From: Seonamhaeicola sp. ML3 | GTDB taxonomy: Bacteria; Bacteroidota; Bacteroidia; Flavobacteriales; Flavobacteriaceae | Length of the DNA stretch: 64,000 bases | Reading direction: 5' to 3' | NCBI RefSeq assembly: GCF_023273855.1 | Contig: NZ_CP096884.1 | Coordinates: 744,001 to 808,000 of the forward strand | Shown here: in pieces, positions 7,090-15,960 of the stretch | Position numbering within the stretch: the stretch's first letter is position 1 | Layout of the letters: each line of letters starts with the position of its first letter | The notes under the pieces: generated by a model | What the model was told of the DNA's origin: nothing | The model's database searches: none | The model's input: the letters and a program-made list of their open reading frames with translations, nothing else | Translations under genes and position numbers: made by a program

Positions 7090-9042
7090 AACTCTATTGA
7101 GTTTTCTTGACAGTAACATTTTTAAGCCTGAATAGTCTTTTACTTCTTCGAGTATATCTTTATTTACAACAGTTTTGTTTTTTAAGGTTTCTTGTTGAAA
7201 TCCTATAACCTTTTGGTCGATTAAAAAACAACGCAGGCTTAAAATTGTTTCACTGGTAAGCTGTGCTACACTATCTTCTTTATGCTTTGGATAGATATCT
7301 ACTCTATTCCAGTCGGCTAAAGCATGTTTTTCATCCTCCATTAAAATAGTTGTTATTGCACCTGATGTTTCTTGATCTAGAGTATTTACAAATACTTTCA
7401 AATCAAAATCATCTTGCTGATTTAGTCGGTCTATTATAGTGTAATAAAGCGTTTTAAATTGGGAGTTAGAAAATTCCATTTCATCATCCTGAAGATCTAA
7501 AAACACCTTTTCGAAAACCTTAGCTTGTTGTATCACAGGCTCTAAAATCAATTCTCCATTATCATTTTCTTTTAAAACCAAATCCTCGAAATCTTCAGTT
7601 CGGTTACCGTATAACAATAAAATCTCAATAATTTTTCGCTCCAGAAGATATTGAACATTTACTTTCTCAACAGGTTCTTTACGTTGTACAACTTCAAAAG
7701 CTTTCTGTTGTTTTTTAAATTGCTTATTTTCCTCTTGGACTTCCTTTTTATTGATTTGCGCCAGAGTGCTAAAGAGCACTTCTTCGCTTATATCCATTAT
7801 TCTAGCACATTCTTGTATATAGATCTCCTTTTTAATTTGGTCTGGAATTTTAGAAATACTATTTACAATGTCTCTTACTGTTTCGGCCTTTTTTATTGGA
7901 TCTCCTTTAGTATCTTCGAATAATACAGAGGCCTTAAATTGAATAAAGTCTTGAGCGTTATCTTTTAAATAAATCGACAACTCTTCTAAAGTATTTTGTT
8001 TAGCAAAACTATCGGGGTCTTCGCCTTCTGGAAAAGAACAGACCTTAACATTCATACCTTGTTCCAAAATCAAATCAATCCCCCTTAGCGATGCTCTTAT
8101 TCCAGCGGCATCGCCATCAAAAAGTACCGTAATATTTTTGGTAAGCCTGTTTATTAATCTTATTTGCTCTGATGTTAGTGCTGTTCCAGAAGATGATACA
8201 ACATTTTTTATTCCCGTTTGATGAAATTGAATAACATCTGTATAGCCTTCAACCAAAAAACAATTATCTTCCTTGGCTATACTTTGCTTGGCATTGTATA
8301 TACCATAAAGCACCTTACTTTTATGATAAATATCGCTCTCTGGAGAATTAAGGTATTTGGCAGCTTTTTTATCATTAATCAGAATCCGACCTCCAAAGCC
8401 TAAAACCCTACCGCTCATACTCTTTATAGGAAACATGACACGGCCTTTAAATCTATCGAAATGCTTCTCAGGTTTGACGATGGTTAGCCCCGTTTTTTCT
8501 AAATAATCGATATTGTAACCTTTTTTAAGAGCTTCGTCTGTAAAGGCTTGCCACTCGTCTAGCGAATATCCTAAATCAAATTTCTTAATGGTTTCATCTG
8601 TAAAACCACGTTCCTTGAAATAGCTAAGTCCGATAGACTTACCCTGATCTGTTTTATGAAGTATATTTTGAAAATAGGTGTTTGCAAATTCACTAACTAA
8701 ATATAGACTTTCTCGTTCGTTGGCTGCTTCTTTTTGTTCGTTGCTCTGTTCGGTCTCTTCAATATCAATATTATACTTCTTAGCGAGGTACTTAATGGCC
8801 TCTGGATAGGTAAAGTGTTCGTGCTCCATTAAAAATGCCACAACATTGCCACCTTTTCCGGTACTAAAGTCTTTCCAAATTTGTTTTACAGGAGACACCA
8901 TGAAGCTTGGTGTACGCTCATCGCTAAACGGACTTAATCCTTTAAAGTTACTCCCAGCCTTTTTTAAGTTTACAAAATCACCAATAACCTCCTCTACACG
9001 AGCAGTATCGAAAACTTGGTCTATGGATGATTGTGCTATCAA
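7084..9042 (-). CDS. dnaG: DNA primase DnaG lacking the zinc-binding residues
   Basis: Makes RNA primers at the replication fork. The catalytic Toprim core is intact: FLVEGYTDVIQ supplies the Glu and VLFDGDAAG the DxD. Residues 20-75 align with the CHC2 zinc domain (LKKAGSNFKG, ERTPSFMVSP, GKGGNVVAFL), but the four zinc ligands are replaced by Ser37, Ser40, Asp58 and Thr61. A C-terminal helicase-interaction region follows, giving 652 residues, a normal length. The start is TTG: it gives MIAQSSIDQVFDTARVEEVIGDF, aligning with other DnaG N-termini, and there is no ATG before the upstream in-frame stop. A -7-like TATTTTTG lies at 9096-9089, minus strand. Confidence 0.95.
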   Translation of the reverse strand: MIAQSSIDQVFDTARVEEVIGDFVNLKKAGSNFKGLSPFSDERTPSFMVSPVKQIWKDFSTGKGGNVVAFLMEHEHFTYPEAIKYLAKKYNIDIEETEQSNEQKEAANERESLYLVSEFANTYFQNILHKTDQGKSIGLSYFKERGFTDETIKKFDLGYSLDEWQAFTDEALKKGYNIDYLEKTGLTIVKPEKHFDRFKGRVMFPIKSMSGRVLGFGGRILINDKKAAKYLNSPESDIYHKSKVLYGIYNAKQSIAKEDNCFLVEGYTDVIQFHQTGIKNVVSSSGTALTSEQIRLINRLTKNITVLFDGDAAGIRASLRGIDLILEQGMNVKVCSFPEGEDPDSFAKQNTLEELSIYLKDNAQDFIQFKASVLFEDTKGDPIKKAETVRDIVNSISKIPDQIKKEIYIQECARIMDISEEVLFSTLAQINKKEVQEENKQFKKQQKAFEVVQRKEPVEKVNVQYLLERKIIEILLLYGNRTEDFEDLVLKENDNGELILEPVIQQAKVFEKVFLDLQDDEMEFSNSQFKTLYYTIIDRLNQQDDFDLKVFVNTLDQETSGAITTILMEDEKHALADWNRVDIYPKHKEDSVAQLTSETILSLRCFLIDQKVIGFQQETLKNKTVVNKDILEEVKDYSGLKMLLSRKLNRVL

Positions 9043-9225
9043 TATGATTTGTAATTACTGCAAAAGCAGGGATTATCTTTATTTGCCTCAAAAATAATTT
9101 AAGAAATTCCCACTTTTGAGAGAATGAACTTGTAAATGTAATACTAATGAATTGAATACAAATATCAAAACCTAAAGGAATTATACAATTATAATAAACA
9201 TTCTTAACAAACCTGATATTTCTCA

Positions 9226-9256
9226 TTTGTTCAAACGTCCATTGACGATAGTTTTG
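9226..9256 (+). promoter_or_regulatory. Promoter of the DUF3360-like permease gene
   Basis: TTTG at 9226-9229, a 19-base spacer, then TAGTTTTG at 9249-9256, a full Bacteroidota-type promoter match. The -7 box ends 32 bases before the ATG at 9289, implying a short leader of about 25 bases. The rest of the 246-base gap back to dnaG shows nothing else I can name. Confidence 0.6.
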
Positions 9257-9288
9257 CTCTCAAACAACAAGCAACTTTAAAATCGAAA

Positions 9289-10743
9289 ATGAGCAATAAC
9301 GGAAACAGCTCTTACAAGGAGCAAAGAAAAAAATCGAGTGAATTTGAAAAAAGAGAAGATTATCTTGAACACGAATTATCCATTATGCGGTTTAGGCGCT
9401 GGCGCGTGCATTTACCCTTCAGGGATTTTAATATTGAATTGGAAGATTGGGTTCCTGCCTTAGCTGCTACTATTGGAAAAGTAGTTATGGTTACCGCCAT
9501 GGTTGCCGCCTTTGCAGCACAGTTCGGACTTTCTTCAGAATTTATCGCAGAAAATGTCAGATACGAGCTTTTAATAGCCGGAGGTATTTTTGTAATTATT
9601 TTTTCAGCAATACTTAATCCTCGAGCTAACTTAGCTGGTACTCACGGACCTATGATTCCACTAATTCCTATAATTGCCGCAGCTGGTGGTCACCCCTTGG
9701 CATTAGGTATTTTAATTGGTGTGTTTGGCCTCACTCTAAGTATAACAAAAGGAGGCTCAAAACTCATGGCGCTTACAGGTGTAGGAGTTCGTGGTGGCCT
9801 ACTCATATATTTAGGAGCGGTTGGTCTTATAGGACAAATAACAAAACTGGAAACATGGGCTACCAACGTTGACAATAGCTCGGTATCTTTTGTAGTTATT
9901 GGAGTTACCATTATTATCTATGCTTATTTAGCAAGAATTAAGAAGCGGTGGTTAGCCATACCACTATGTTCTGCAATTGCTGGTATTATAGCTTTTTCTA
10001 TGGGAGTTAACTTCGAATTCTCCACAAAACCAGGATTACCACACATGAATCCTTTATGGTGGTGGGGAGAAAACACTGGTTGGCAATTGGGCTGGCCCGA
10101 TTTTGGTCATTTTGTTGCGGTTATACCTTTTGCGATTTTAGCAGTAGCTATGTGGTCTCCAGACTATTTAGGACATCGTGTTTTTCAGGAATTAAACTAC
10201 CCCAAAAAAGCAAAAGATGTTTTGATGGATGTAGATGACACTATGACTGTAGCTTCCATTCGTCAGGTTGTTGGGACCTTTTTAGGAGGAGGCAATATCG
10301 CTTCTTCTTGGGGAACGTATATGATACCTGCTGCAATTGCTAAACGCCCCATACCGGGAGGCGCTGTATTAACGGCGCTCTTATGTGTATTGGCTGCTAT
10401 ATTTGGTTACCCTATGGATTTGGCCATGTGGGAACCTGTTTTAAGAGTAGCACTAATTGTCGGTGTCTTTTTACCTCTTTTAGAAGCGGGAATGCAAATG
10501 GTACGTGAGCACAACGACTCACTAAGTGCTGGTACTTGTATATTCGCTTGTGCATTTGTAAATCCCGTTTTTGGTTGGGCTTTAACCATGCTTCTTGACA
10601 ATTTAGGGTTGATTGGTGATAGAGAACGAGCAAAAAAACTTTCGCTAAAAGAAAAGCTGATCATTCCTGGTATCATGTTTTTAGTTTGTATAATATCTTT
10701 GGCCCTGGTTGGGCAGCTACCTGGCATACCAGGAATATTCTAA
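9289..10743 (+). CDS. DUF3360-like multi-pass membrane permease
   Basis: A 484-residue polytopic membrane protein with a charged cytoplasmic N-terminus (about 45 residues) followed by 11-13 hydrophobic segments. The early block NPRANLAGTHGPMIPLIP and the following glycine-rich helix resemble the half-helix substrate site of SulP/NCS2-fold transporters; overall it looks like the DUF3360 family, which has no proven substrate. An anion, nucleobase or bicarbonate substrate would suit the fold but is inference. It has its own promoter and terminator, so it is a single-gene unit. Its context (dnaG on one side, an SDR on the other) does not point to a pathway. Confidence 0.65.
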   Translation: MSNNGNSSYKEQRKKSSEFEKREDYLEHELSIMRFRRWRVHLPFRDFNIELEDWVPALAATIGKVVMVTAMVAAFAAQFGLSSEFIAENVRYELLIAGGIFVIIFSAILNPRANLAGTHGPMIPLIPIIAAAGGHPLALGILIGVFGLTLSITKGGSKLMALTGVGVRGGLLIYLGAVGLIGQITKLETWATNVDNSSVSFVVIGVTIIIYAYLARIKKRWLAIPLCSAIAGIIAFSMGVNFEFSTKPGLPHMNPLWWWGENTGWQLGWPDFGHFVAVIPFAILAVAMWSPDYLGHRVFQELNYPKKAKDVLMDVDDTMTVASIRQVVGTFLGGGNIASSWGTYMIPAAIAKRPIPGGAVLTALLCVLAAIFGYPMDLAMWEPVLRVALIVGVFLPLLEAGMQMVREHNDSLSAGTCIFACAFVNPVFGWALTMLLDNLGLIGDRERAKKLSLKEKLIIPGIMFLVCIISLALVGQLPGIPGIF

Positions 10744-10750
10744 AAAAATA

Positions 10751-10790
10751 TAAGCCGTCTAGTGTAAACTTAGACGGTTTATTTTTTTTA
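10751..10790 (+). terminator. Rho-independent terminator after the permease
   Basis: Stem arms CCGTCTA (10755-10761) and TAGACGG (10771-10777), extended by flanking TAA/TTA pairs, with a 9-base loop and a T-run from 10782. It begins eight bases after the permease stop codon. Confidence 0.75.
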
Positions 10791-10849
10791 TTATACTACT
10801 TGAAAAAATAGGGCTTTTTGAGTAGTGCTCAGCTTAATTAAAATCTACT

Positions 10850-11533
10850 TTAAGGTGTAGAATTAGAAACTTGAAGTAATTTCCCGTTATAATATTTATT
10901 CCCGGTAAGTGAAAAATTGAAAATGTACTCTGCCATCTCTAATGCGGTTATTGGTGCCTTATAACCGGGAAAAGCTTCCTCTAACATTTCTGTTTGAACA
11001 GCTCCTAATGCTAGAACATTAAACGAAATACCCGTTTCTTTATACTCCTCTGCCAGTAATTCTGTTAATGTAATCACCGCTCCCTTACTAGAGCTGTAGG
11101 CCGCCAACCCTGGAAACTTCATGCTACCTTGAACACCTCCCATAGAACTTATGGTAACCACATGACTTTCTTTAGACATGAAAGGTAGACACGTGCGAAT
11201 CATTTCAGAGACCCCAAAAACATTTGTTTTATAGACGTTTTCAAAGTCTTCCATACTTGTTTCAGTAAAAGGTTTGTTTAATAAAGTCCCTGCATTATTG
11301 ATTAGAATATCGACTTGTTTAAATTTTAAGCTCAAAAAAGTTTCAACCCTCTTATAATCCAAAGGGTTGCTTAAATCGAAAGGCAAGGTAGAGACACCTT
11401 TTAAGCCTAGTTCAAAAACAGGCTTCTCGTTTCTCGATAAAGCTAGTACATTATGACCTTGTTTAGAAAACAGTTTAACAAGTTCGAAACCTATCCCTCT
11501 ACTGGTTCCTGTAATTAGAATATTTTTACTCAT
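10850..11533 (-). CDS. Short-chain dehydrogenase/reductase
   Basis: Classical SDR of 227 residues with an NAD(P)-binding Rossmann fold. The cofactor motif TGTSRGIG is at residues 8-15, the structural NNAG follows near residue 80, the catalytic Ser is in TISSMGG and the catalytic pair is YSSSK. The Arg after the glycine motif and the later SRN hint at NADP preference. The substrate cannot be told from sequence. Its start overlaps the end of the upstream M28 peptidase gene by eight bases, so the two are co-transcribed. Confidence 0.85.
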   Translation of the reverse strand: MSKNILITGTSRGIGFELVKLFSKQGHNVLALSRNEKPVFELGLKGVSTLPFDLSNPLDYKRVETFLSLKFKQVDILINNAGTLLNKPFTETSMEDFENVYKTNVFGVSEMIRTCLPFMSKESHVVTISSMGGVQGSMKFPGLAAYSSSKGAVITLTELLAEEYKETGISFNVLALGAVQTEMLEEAFPGYKAPITALEMAEYIFNFSLTGNKYYNGKLLQVSNSTP

Positions 11534-12479
11534 TTTTTAAAAGAATTTCTTTCTCCGTAGTATTGGTCATTCCTTCCATTGCAGGAATTAAGGCCTTAAT
11601 AAACGTTGTCATATGTTCATAATCCATTTTATCGGCTTCGTCATCAACATGATGATAATACTCGTAGTTAGTAAAATCGAAAGTAGATATGGCGTGTGCA
11701 GGAATACCAAATTGCTTATAAAATGGATAATTATCAGATCTTAGAAACAATTGATATGCTTTAGCCTGAGGCAAGAAGCCAATAACATCGAATCCTGCAT
11801 AGATATTTAATTGTTCTGCTATGTTTGACTTATCATAACCTGTAATGTAACCAAGTGATTCACGCTCTTTCATGGGCACACCAATCATTTCAAAATTAAT
11901 CATAGTGTACAACTCCAGATTTTCGTTCTTTAAACGCTCTGCTAAATGCTCTGAGCCTTTAAGCCCTATCTCTTCTGCTGAATATAAGGTAAACAACAAA
12001 CTTCGCTTATTGCTTTTTACCTTAGCAAAATACTTTGCCATTTCCATGACCGCTACCGTACCAGAAGCGTCATCGTTAGCACCATTCGCGATTGAGTCAC
12101 CATCAACCGCATTGGCCAGACCTATGTGATCATAGTGCGCCCCTAAGATTACAAACTCATTTTTAAGTCTCTTGTCATTTCCTGGAACATAACCAACCAC
12201 ATTATAACCTACTTTATCTTCTAAGTTGAAACTATCTCTGTAAGTTTTAAAATAAGGTTTCACCTTATTCTTCTTGAAAAAATCTTCGATAAATACCGCT
12301 GCCTTTTCTATTCCTTTAGAACCCGTATCTCGACCCTCCATTTCATCGGAGGCCAAACGCTCTAAACTTGACTTAATGCTTTCCTTTGAAATCAGATTTT
12401 GAGATAACGTTTTTTCAGAATTGTTTTCCTTGCAGGCGGTTAATAATACTAAAAATAAAAGAACAAATACCCTATACAT
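11526..12479 (-). CDS. M28 family zinc aminopeptidase, lipoprotein
   Basis: Exported di-zinc metallopeptidase of 317 residues. The N-terminus MYRVFVLLFLVLLTACKE is a lipoprotein signal with lipobox LTAC. Metal and catalytic residues of M28 appear in order: GAHYDHIG (His), GANDDASG (Asp bridging both zincs), SAEEIG (catalytic Glu plus zinc Glu), a later Asp in the RSDN segment, and the final His in YEYYHHVDDEADK. Typical targets are N-terminal residues of peptides in the periplasm or outside the cell. The SDR gene overlaps its 3' end by eight bases; the functional link between the two is not evident. Confidence 0.88.
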   Translation of the reverse strand: MYRVFVLLFLVLLTACKENNSEKTLSQNLISKESIKSSLERLASDEMEGRDTGSKGIEKAAVFIEDFFKKNKVKPYFKTYRDSFNLEDKVGYNVVGYVPGNDKRLKNEFVILGAHYDHIGLANAVDGDSIANGANDDASGTVAVMEMAKYFAKVKSNKRSLLFTLYSAEEIGLKGSEHLAERLKNENLELYTMINFEMIGVPMKERESLGYITGYDKSNIAEQLNIYAGFDVIGFLPQAKAYQLFLRSDNYPFYKQFGIPAHAISTFDFTNYEYYHHVDDEADKMDYEHMTTFIKALIPAMEGMTNTTEKEILLKNE

Positions 12480-12504
12480 AAAACTAGCCTTTGATAGTTA
12501 AAGA

Positions 12505-12536
12505 TAAAAAAACCTGTTTCAAATGAAACAGGCTTT
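12505..12536 (-). terminator. Terminator of the pyruvate dehydrogenase operon
   Basis: Inverted repeat CCTGTTTC / GAAACAGG (12513-12520 and 12525-12532) with an AAAT loop. Read on the minus strand it is followed by a run of seven T, as expected for transcripts ending after the E2 gene at 12571. Confidence 0.75.
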
Positions 12537-12570
12537 TAAATATATATCTTGAAAAGTATTCAATACGATA

Positions 12571-14205
12571 TTACACCAACATGGTTACAGGGTTTTCAAT
12601 ATACCCTTTAAGTGTTTGAAGGAACTGCGCCCCGGTAGCCCCATCAACTGTTCTGTGATCACATGCCAAAGTCAGTTTCATAGTATTACCTACTACTATC
12701 TCTCCTTCTTTTACAACAGGTTTTTGAACAATAGCACCTACAGACAAAATAGCTGAGTTAGGTTGGTTGATAATAGATGTAAAATAATCTATACCAAACA
12801 TACCTAAGTTAGATACCGTGAATGTACTACCAGACATTTCATCTGGAGTTAGTTTTTTATTTCTTGCTTTACCAGCCAATTCTTTAACCTCAGCACCAAT
12901 TTGTGGTAAAGATTGCTCATTAGCGAAACGCACTACGGGAACTACTAAACCATCTGGCACTGCAACAGCCACACCAATGTGCACATGATTGTTTAAACGC
13001 ATTTTATCATCGAACCACTGTGAATTTACTTGAGGATGCTCTTTTAAAGCTAAGGCACAAGCTTTCACAACCATATCGTTAAAAGAAATTTTAGTATCTG
13101 GAATAGAATTGAATTGTTTACGGAACGCTATAGCATTATCCATATCGAACTCAACAGCTAAATAATAGTGAGGTGCAGAGAATTTAGATTTCGTTAAAGA
13201 CCTAGCAATTGCCTTACGCATTTGTGAATTAGGAACATCTTCGAAATCTTCTTGACCAGTTGGAACATATTTACCAACAGCTCCTGCTCCTGAACCTGGA
13301 ACGAAATTCTCAATATCGAATTTTACGATACGTCCGTTCTCTCCTGTTCCTGTTATGTGAGCTAAGTTGATTCCTTTCTCTTCAGCCATCTTTTTAGCCA
13401 ATGGAGATACAAATACACGCTCCCCTTTTACTGGCTTTTTTGGCTTAGATTCTTTTTTGGTTTCAGCTTTCGGGTCTTCTGCTTTAGGTGCATCAACGGC
13501 CTTTGGTGCTTCTGCTTTAGGAGCTTCAGCTGGAGCAGCAGCCACCTTAAAGTTTGCAGCAACACCAGACACGTCTGTTCCAGCAGGACCTATAATAGCT
13601 AACAACTCATCTACTTTCGCAGACTCTCCTTCGTCTAAGCCAATATGAAGCAGAGTTCCTGATTGAAAGGACTCGAACTCCATAGTAGCCTTGTCTGTTT
13701 CTATTTCGGCTAAAATATCACCTTCTTCAACTGCATCACCTACTTTCTTAATCCAAAGCGCTACGGTACCCTCTTCCATGGTATCGCTTAAACGTGGCAT
13801 AGTAACTACTACAACACCTTCTGGTAATTCTTGTGTAGGAGCAGTTTCCTCTTGCTTTTCTTCAACAGCTGGAGTAGCTTCTGTAAAATCTACATCAGAT
13901 ACATCTTCATTGGTTTCTGCTGTTGCTGACGCTACACCTCCACTAAGGATTGCAGAAATATCTTCTCCTTCTTCACCTATAATGGCTAAAAGCTCGTCTA
14001 CTTTTGTAGTTTCTCCTTCTTGAACACCTATATGAAGTAGTGTGCCTTCGTTAAAAGACTCAAACTCCATTGTGGCTTTATCTGTTTCAATTTCGGCTAA
14101 AATATCACCTTCTTCTACCTTATCTCCTACTTTTTTTAACCAACTCGCTACGGTACCTTCTTCCATGGTATCGCTTAAACGCGGCATATTTACTACTATT
14201 GCCAT
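12571..14205 (-). CDS. pdhC: Pyruvate dehydrogenase complex E2, dihydrolipoamide acetyltransferase
   Basis: Transfers the acetyl group from lipoate to CoA in the pyruvate dehydrogenase complex. The 544 residues show two tandem lipoyl domains, each with the lipoylation site in ETDKATMEFES (near residues 43 and 165), joined by Ala/Pro/Glu/Lys-rich linkers. A peripheral-subunit-binding domain follows (VFVSPLAKKMAEEKGINL) and then the catalytic acyltransferase domain ending in DHRTVDGATGAQFL, with the active-site His and Asp. Three bases separate it from the E1-alpha gene upstream, so they form an operon. E1-beta and E3 are not in the window, which is common in this family of bacteria. Confidence 0.93.
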   Translation of the reverse strand: MAIVVNMPRLSDTMEEGTVASWLKKVGDKVEEGDILAEIETDKATMEFESFNEGTLLHIGVQEGETTKVDELLAIIGEEGEDISAILSGGVASATAETNEDVSDVDFTEATPAVEEKQEETAPTQELPEGVVVVTMPRLSDTMEEGTVALWIKKVGDAVEEGDILAEIETDKATMEFESFQSGTLLHIGLDEGESAKVDELLAIIGPAGTDVSGVAANFKVAAAPAEAPKAEAPKAVDAPKAEDPKAETKKESKPKKPVKGERVFVSPLAKKMAEEKGINLAHITGTGENGRIVKFDIENFVPGSGAGAVGKYVPTGQEDFEDVPNSQMRKAIARSLTKSKFSAPHYYLAVEFDMDNAIAFRKQFNSIPDTKISFNDMVVKACALALKEHPQVNSQWFDDKMRLNNHVHIGVAVAVPDGLVVPVVRFANEQSLPQIGAEVKELAGKARNKKLTPDEMSGSTFTVSNLGMFGIDYFTSIINQPNSAILSVGAIVQKPVVKEGEIVVGNTMKLTLACDHRTVDGATGAQFLQTLKGYIENPVTMLV

Positions 14206-14208
14206 AGC

Positions 14209-15207
14209 TTATAATTTGTGTTGTATAAATGGATAATCGTCTTGTTCGTACACCATATCATATAATTGTTGTACTTCTGGGAATGGAGATTCTTCTGCAA
14301 ATTTTTCGCATTCCAAAACTCTATCCTTAACACGTTTATCGATTACTTTTATTTCTTCTTCGGTTGCATATTTCTTTTCAAGAATAATGTCCTTTACTTG
14401 AGTAATAGGATCTATTTTCTTGTATTCTTCAACCTCATCTTTAGTTCTATAATGCTGAGCATCACTCATAGAGTGTCCTCTGTATCGGTAAGTCTTCAAT
14501 TCTAAGAATGTTGGTCCTCCACCTTTTCTAGCTCTTTGAATTGCTTCATCGAACGCTTCTGCAACTTTTACAGGATTCATACCATCTACAGGAGCAGAAG
14601 GCATTTCGTAACCTAAACCTAACTTCCAAATATCGTCATGGTTAGCTGTTCTTTCTACCGACGTACCCATAGCATAACCATTGTTTTCACAAACAAAAAC
14701 TACAGGTATATTCCAAAGCATTGCTAGGTTGAATGTTTCATGAAGTGAACCTTGTCTCGCCGCACCATCACCAAAGCAACATAAAGTCACAGCATCACTT
14801 CCGTGGTACTTATCACCAAATGCAATACCAGCCCCTAAAGGAATTTGCCCTCCAACGATACCGTGTCCTCCATAGAAACGATGTTCTTTAGAAAAGATGT
14901 GCATAGAGCCACCCATACCCTTAGAAGTACCTGTTGCTTTACCATACAACTCGGCCATAACGCGTCTAGGATCTTCTCCCATACCTATTGGCTGAACGTG
15001 ATTCCTGTAAGCAGTAATCATTTTGTCTTTGGTCAAATCCATAGCATGTAAAGCACCAGCTAATACAGCCTCTTGACCGTTATATAAATGTAGAAATCCT
15101 CTAACTTTTTGTTGTATATAAACTGCTGCTAGTTTGTCTTCAAACTTTCTCCAGAACAGCATGTCCTCATACCATTTAAGATATGTTTCTTTAGTGATTT
15201 TTTGCAT
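14209..15207 (-). CDS. pdhA: Pyruvate dehydrogenase E1 component, alpha subunit
   Basis: Thiamine-diphosphate-dependent decarboxylation of pyruvate, together with a beta subunit encoded elsewhere. The ThDP motif GDGAARQGSLHE followed by CENNGYAMGTS lies near residues 160-190, the start of the domain shows YxxQxKVRGFLHLY-like sequence, and the phosphorylation-loop counterpart RYRGHSMSD is at about residues 250-258. At 332 residues it is full length for a heterotetrameric E1-alpha. It is the first gene of a two-gene operon with E2 and has a strong promoter match upstream. Confidence 0.93.
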   Translation of the reverse strand: MQKITKETYLKWYEDMLFWRKFEDKLAAVYIQQKVRGFLHLYNGQEAVLAGALHAMDLTKDKMITAYRNHVQPIGMGEDPRRVMAELYGKATGTSKGMGGSMHIFSKEHRFYGGHGIVGGQIPLGAGIAFGDKYHGSDAVTLCCFGDGAARQGSLHETFNLAMLWNIPVVFVCENNGYAMGTSVERTANHDDIWKLGLGYEMPSAPVDGMNPVKVAEAFDEAIQRARKGGGPTFLELKTYRYRGHSMSDAQHYRTKDEVEEYKKIDPITQVKDIILEKKYATEEEIKVIDKRVKDRVLECEKFAEESPFPEVQQLYDMVYEQDDYPFIQHKL

Positions 15208-15239
15208 CGACTAATATATGGTTTTAATTATGCAGGATA

Positions 15240-15269
15240 CAAAAGTAACACATTGTGTTTTATTGCAAA
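15240..15269 (-). promoter_or_regulatory. Promoter of the pdhA-E2 operon
   Basis: On the minus strand TTTG (15269-15266), an 18-base spacer, then TACTTTTG (15247-15240), a near-ideal Bacteroidota promoter 32 bases upstream of the pdhA ATG. Confidence 0.6.
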
Positions 15270-15394
15270 AACCTAATCTTAGGAAAGTCAAAAAAAATGT
15301 CAAAAAAAAGGCTCTAAACTTTGTCTATTGCTTATTTGTTAATTTTTTACGATTTATTGTATTAGATTCAAAATTCACCTTAACAGTAGGGTGA

Positions 15395-15877
15395 TTACAA
15401 TACAGATTTATCAAAAATAAGCGGTAGCAAATTGGCTAAAGAATTTGACTTGACCACTTTGCCTTTAAGCCCCATAAAATATATCTCGATAGGAGATTCT
15501 TGTTTTATCTCATATTCAGCTATGGCTTGTCTACAAGCTCCACAAGGAGGCACAGGTTGTTCTGTTAATTTGTTCTCTGAGCCAGCAATAATAGCCATTC
15601 TAAGGACCTTGGAATTTGGATATTGTGCACCTGCGTAGTATATCGCCGTTCGCTCGGCACATAAACCTGAAGGATAGGAAGCATTTTCTTGATTACTACC
15701 TGTTATAATTTCATCATTATCCAGAAGCAAGGCAGCACCAACTTTAAAATTAGAATATGGAGCATAGGCTTTTTCTCGTGCCTCTTTGGCTTTATTCATC
15801 AAATGGACAACATCTTGGGAAAGGGACTCTAGCCCATCGTAAACAAAAACGGTAGATTCTATTTTTATTTCCTTCAT
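15395..15877 (-). CDS. cdd: Cytidine deaminase
   Basis: Converts cytidine and deoxycytidine to the uridine forms in pyrimidine salvage. Zinc-site motifs are CAERTAIY (one Cys and the catalytic Glu) and PPCGACRQ (two Cys). The substrate-binding YSNFKVGAAL segment precedes them. I start at 15877 (MKEIKIES), giving 160 residues; the frame is open 18 codons further but that extension runs into the porV terminator. The hydrophilic N-terminus and length suit the tetrameric class. It lies downstream of porV on the same strand but is separated by that terminator. Confidence 0.92.
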   Translation of the reverse strand: MKEIKIESTVFVYDGLESLSQDVVHLMNKAKEAREKAYAPYSNFKVGAALLLDNDEIITGSNQENASYPSGLCAERTAIYYAGAQYPNSKVLRMAIIAGSENKLTEQPVPPCGACRQAIAEYEIKQESPIEIYFMGLKGKVVKSNSLANLLPLIFDKSVL

Positions 15878-15904
15878 TCTTTTAATGCCCTTGAAAACTC
15901 TATT

Positions 15905-15940
15905 AGACAAAAAAACTATTGCCAAAGACAATAGTTTTCA
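15905..15940 (-). terminator. Terminator after porV
   Basis: Inverted repeat AAAACTATTG (15912-15921) / CAATAGTTTT (15929-15938) with a 7-base loop; on the minus strand the second arm is followed by more T. It sits 20 bases beyond the porV stop and just ahead of cdd. Confidence 0.7.
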
Positions 15941-15960
15941 TTAAGCTGTTATTTATTTTT

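Noticed and set aside
13640-14205. Direct repeat in DNA
   Set aside because: It is the duplicated lipoyl domain of the E2 protein (ETDKATMEFES twice), a normal feature of the enzyme and not a mobile repeat.
13367-14236. Open frames on the plus strand opposite the E2 lipoyl domains
   Set aside because: They mirror the low-complexity Ala/Glu/Pro-rich E2 coding strand, have Ser-rich biased composition and repeat with the duplicated lipoyl domains. The minus-strand E2 is clearly the gene.
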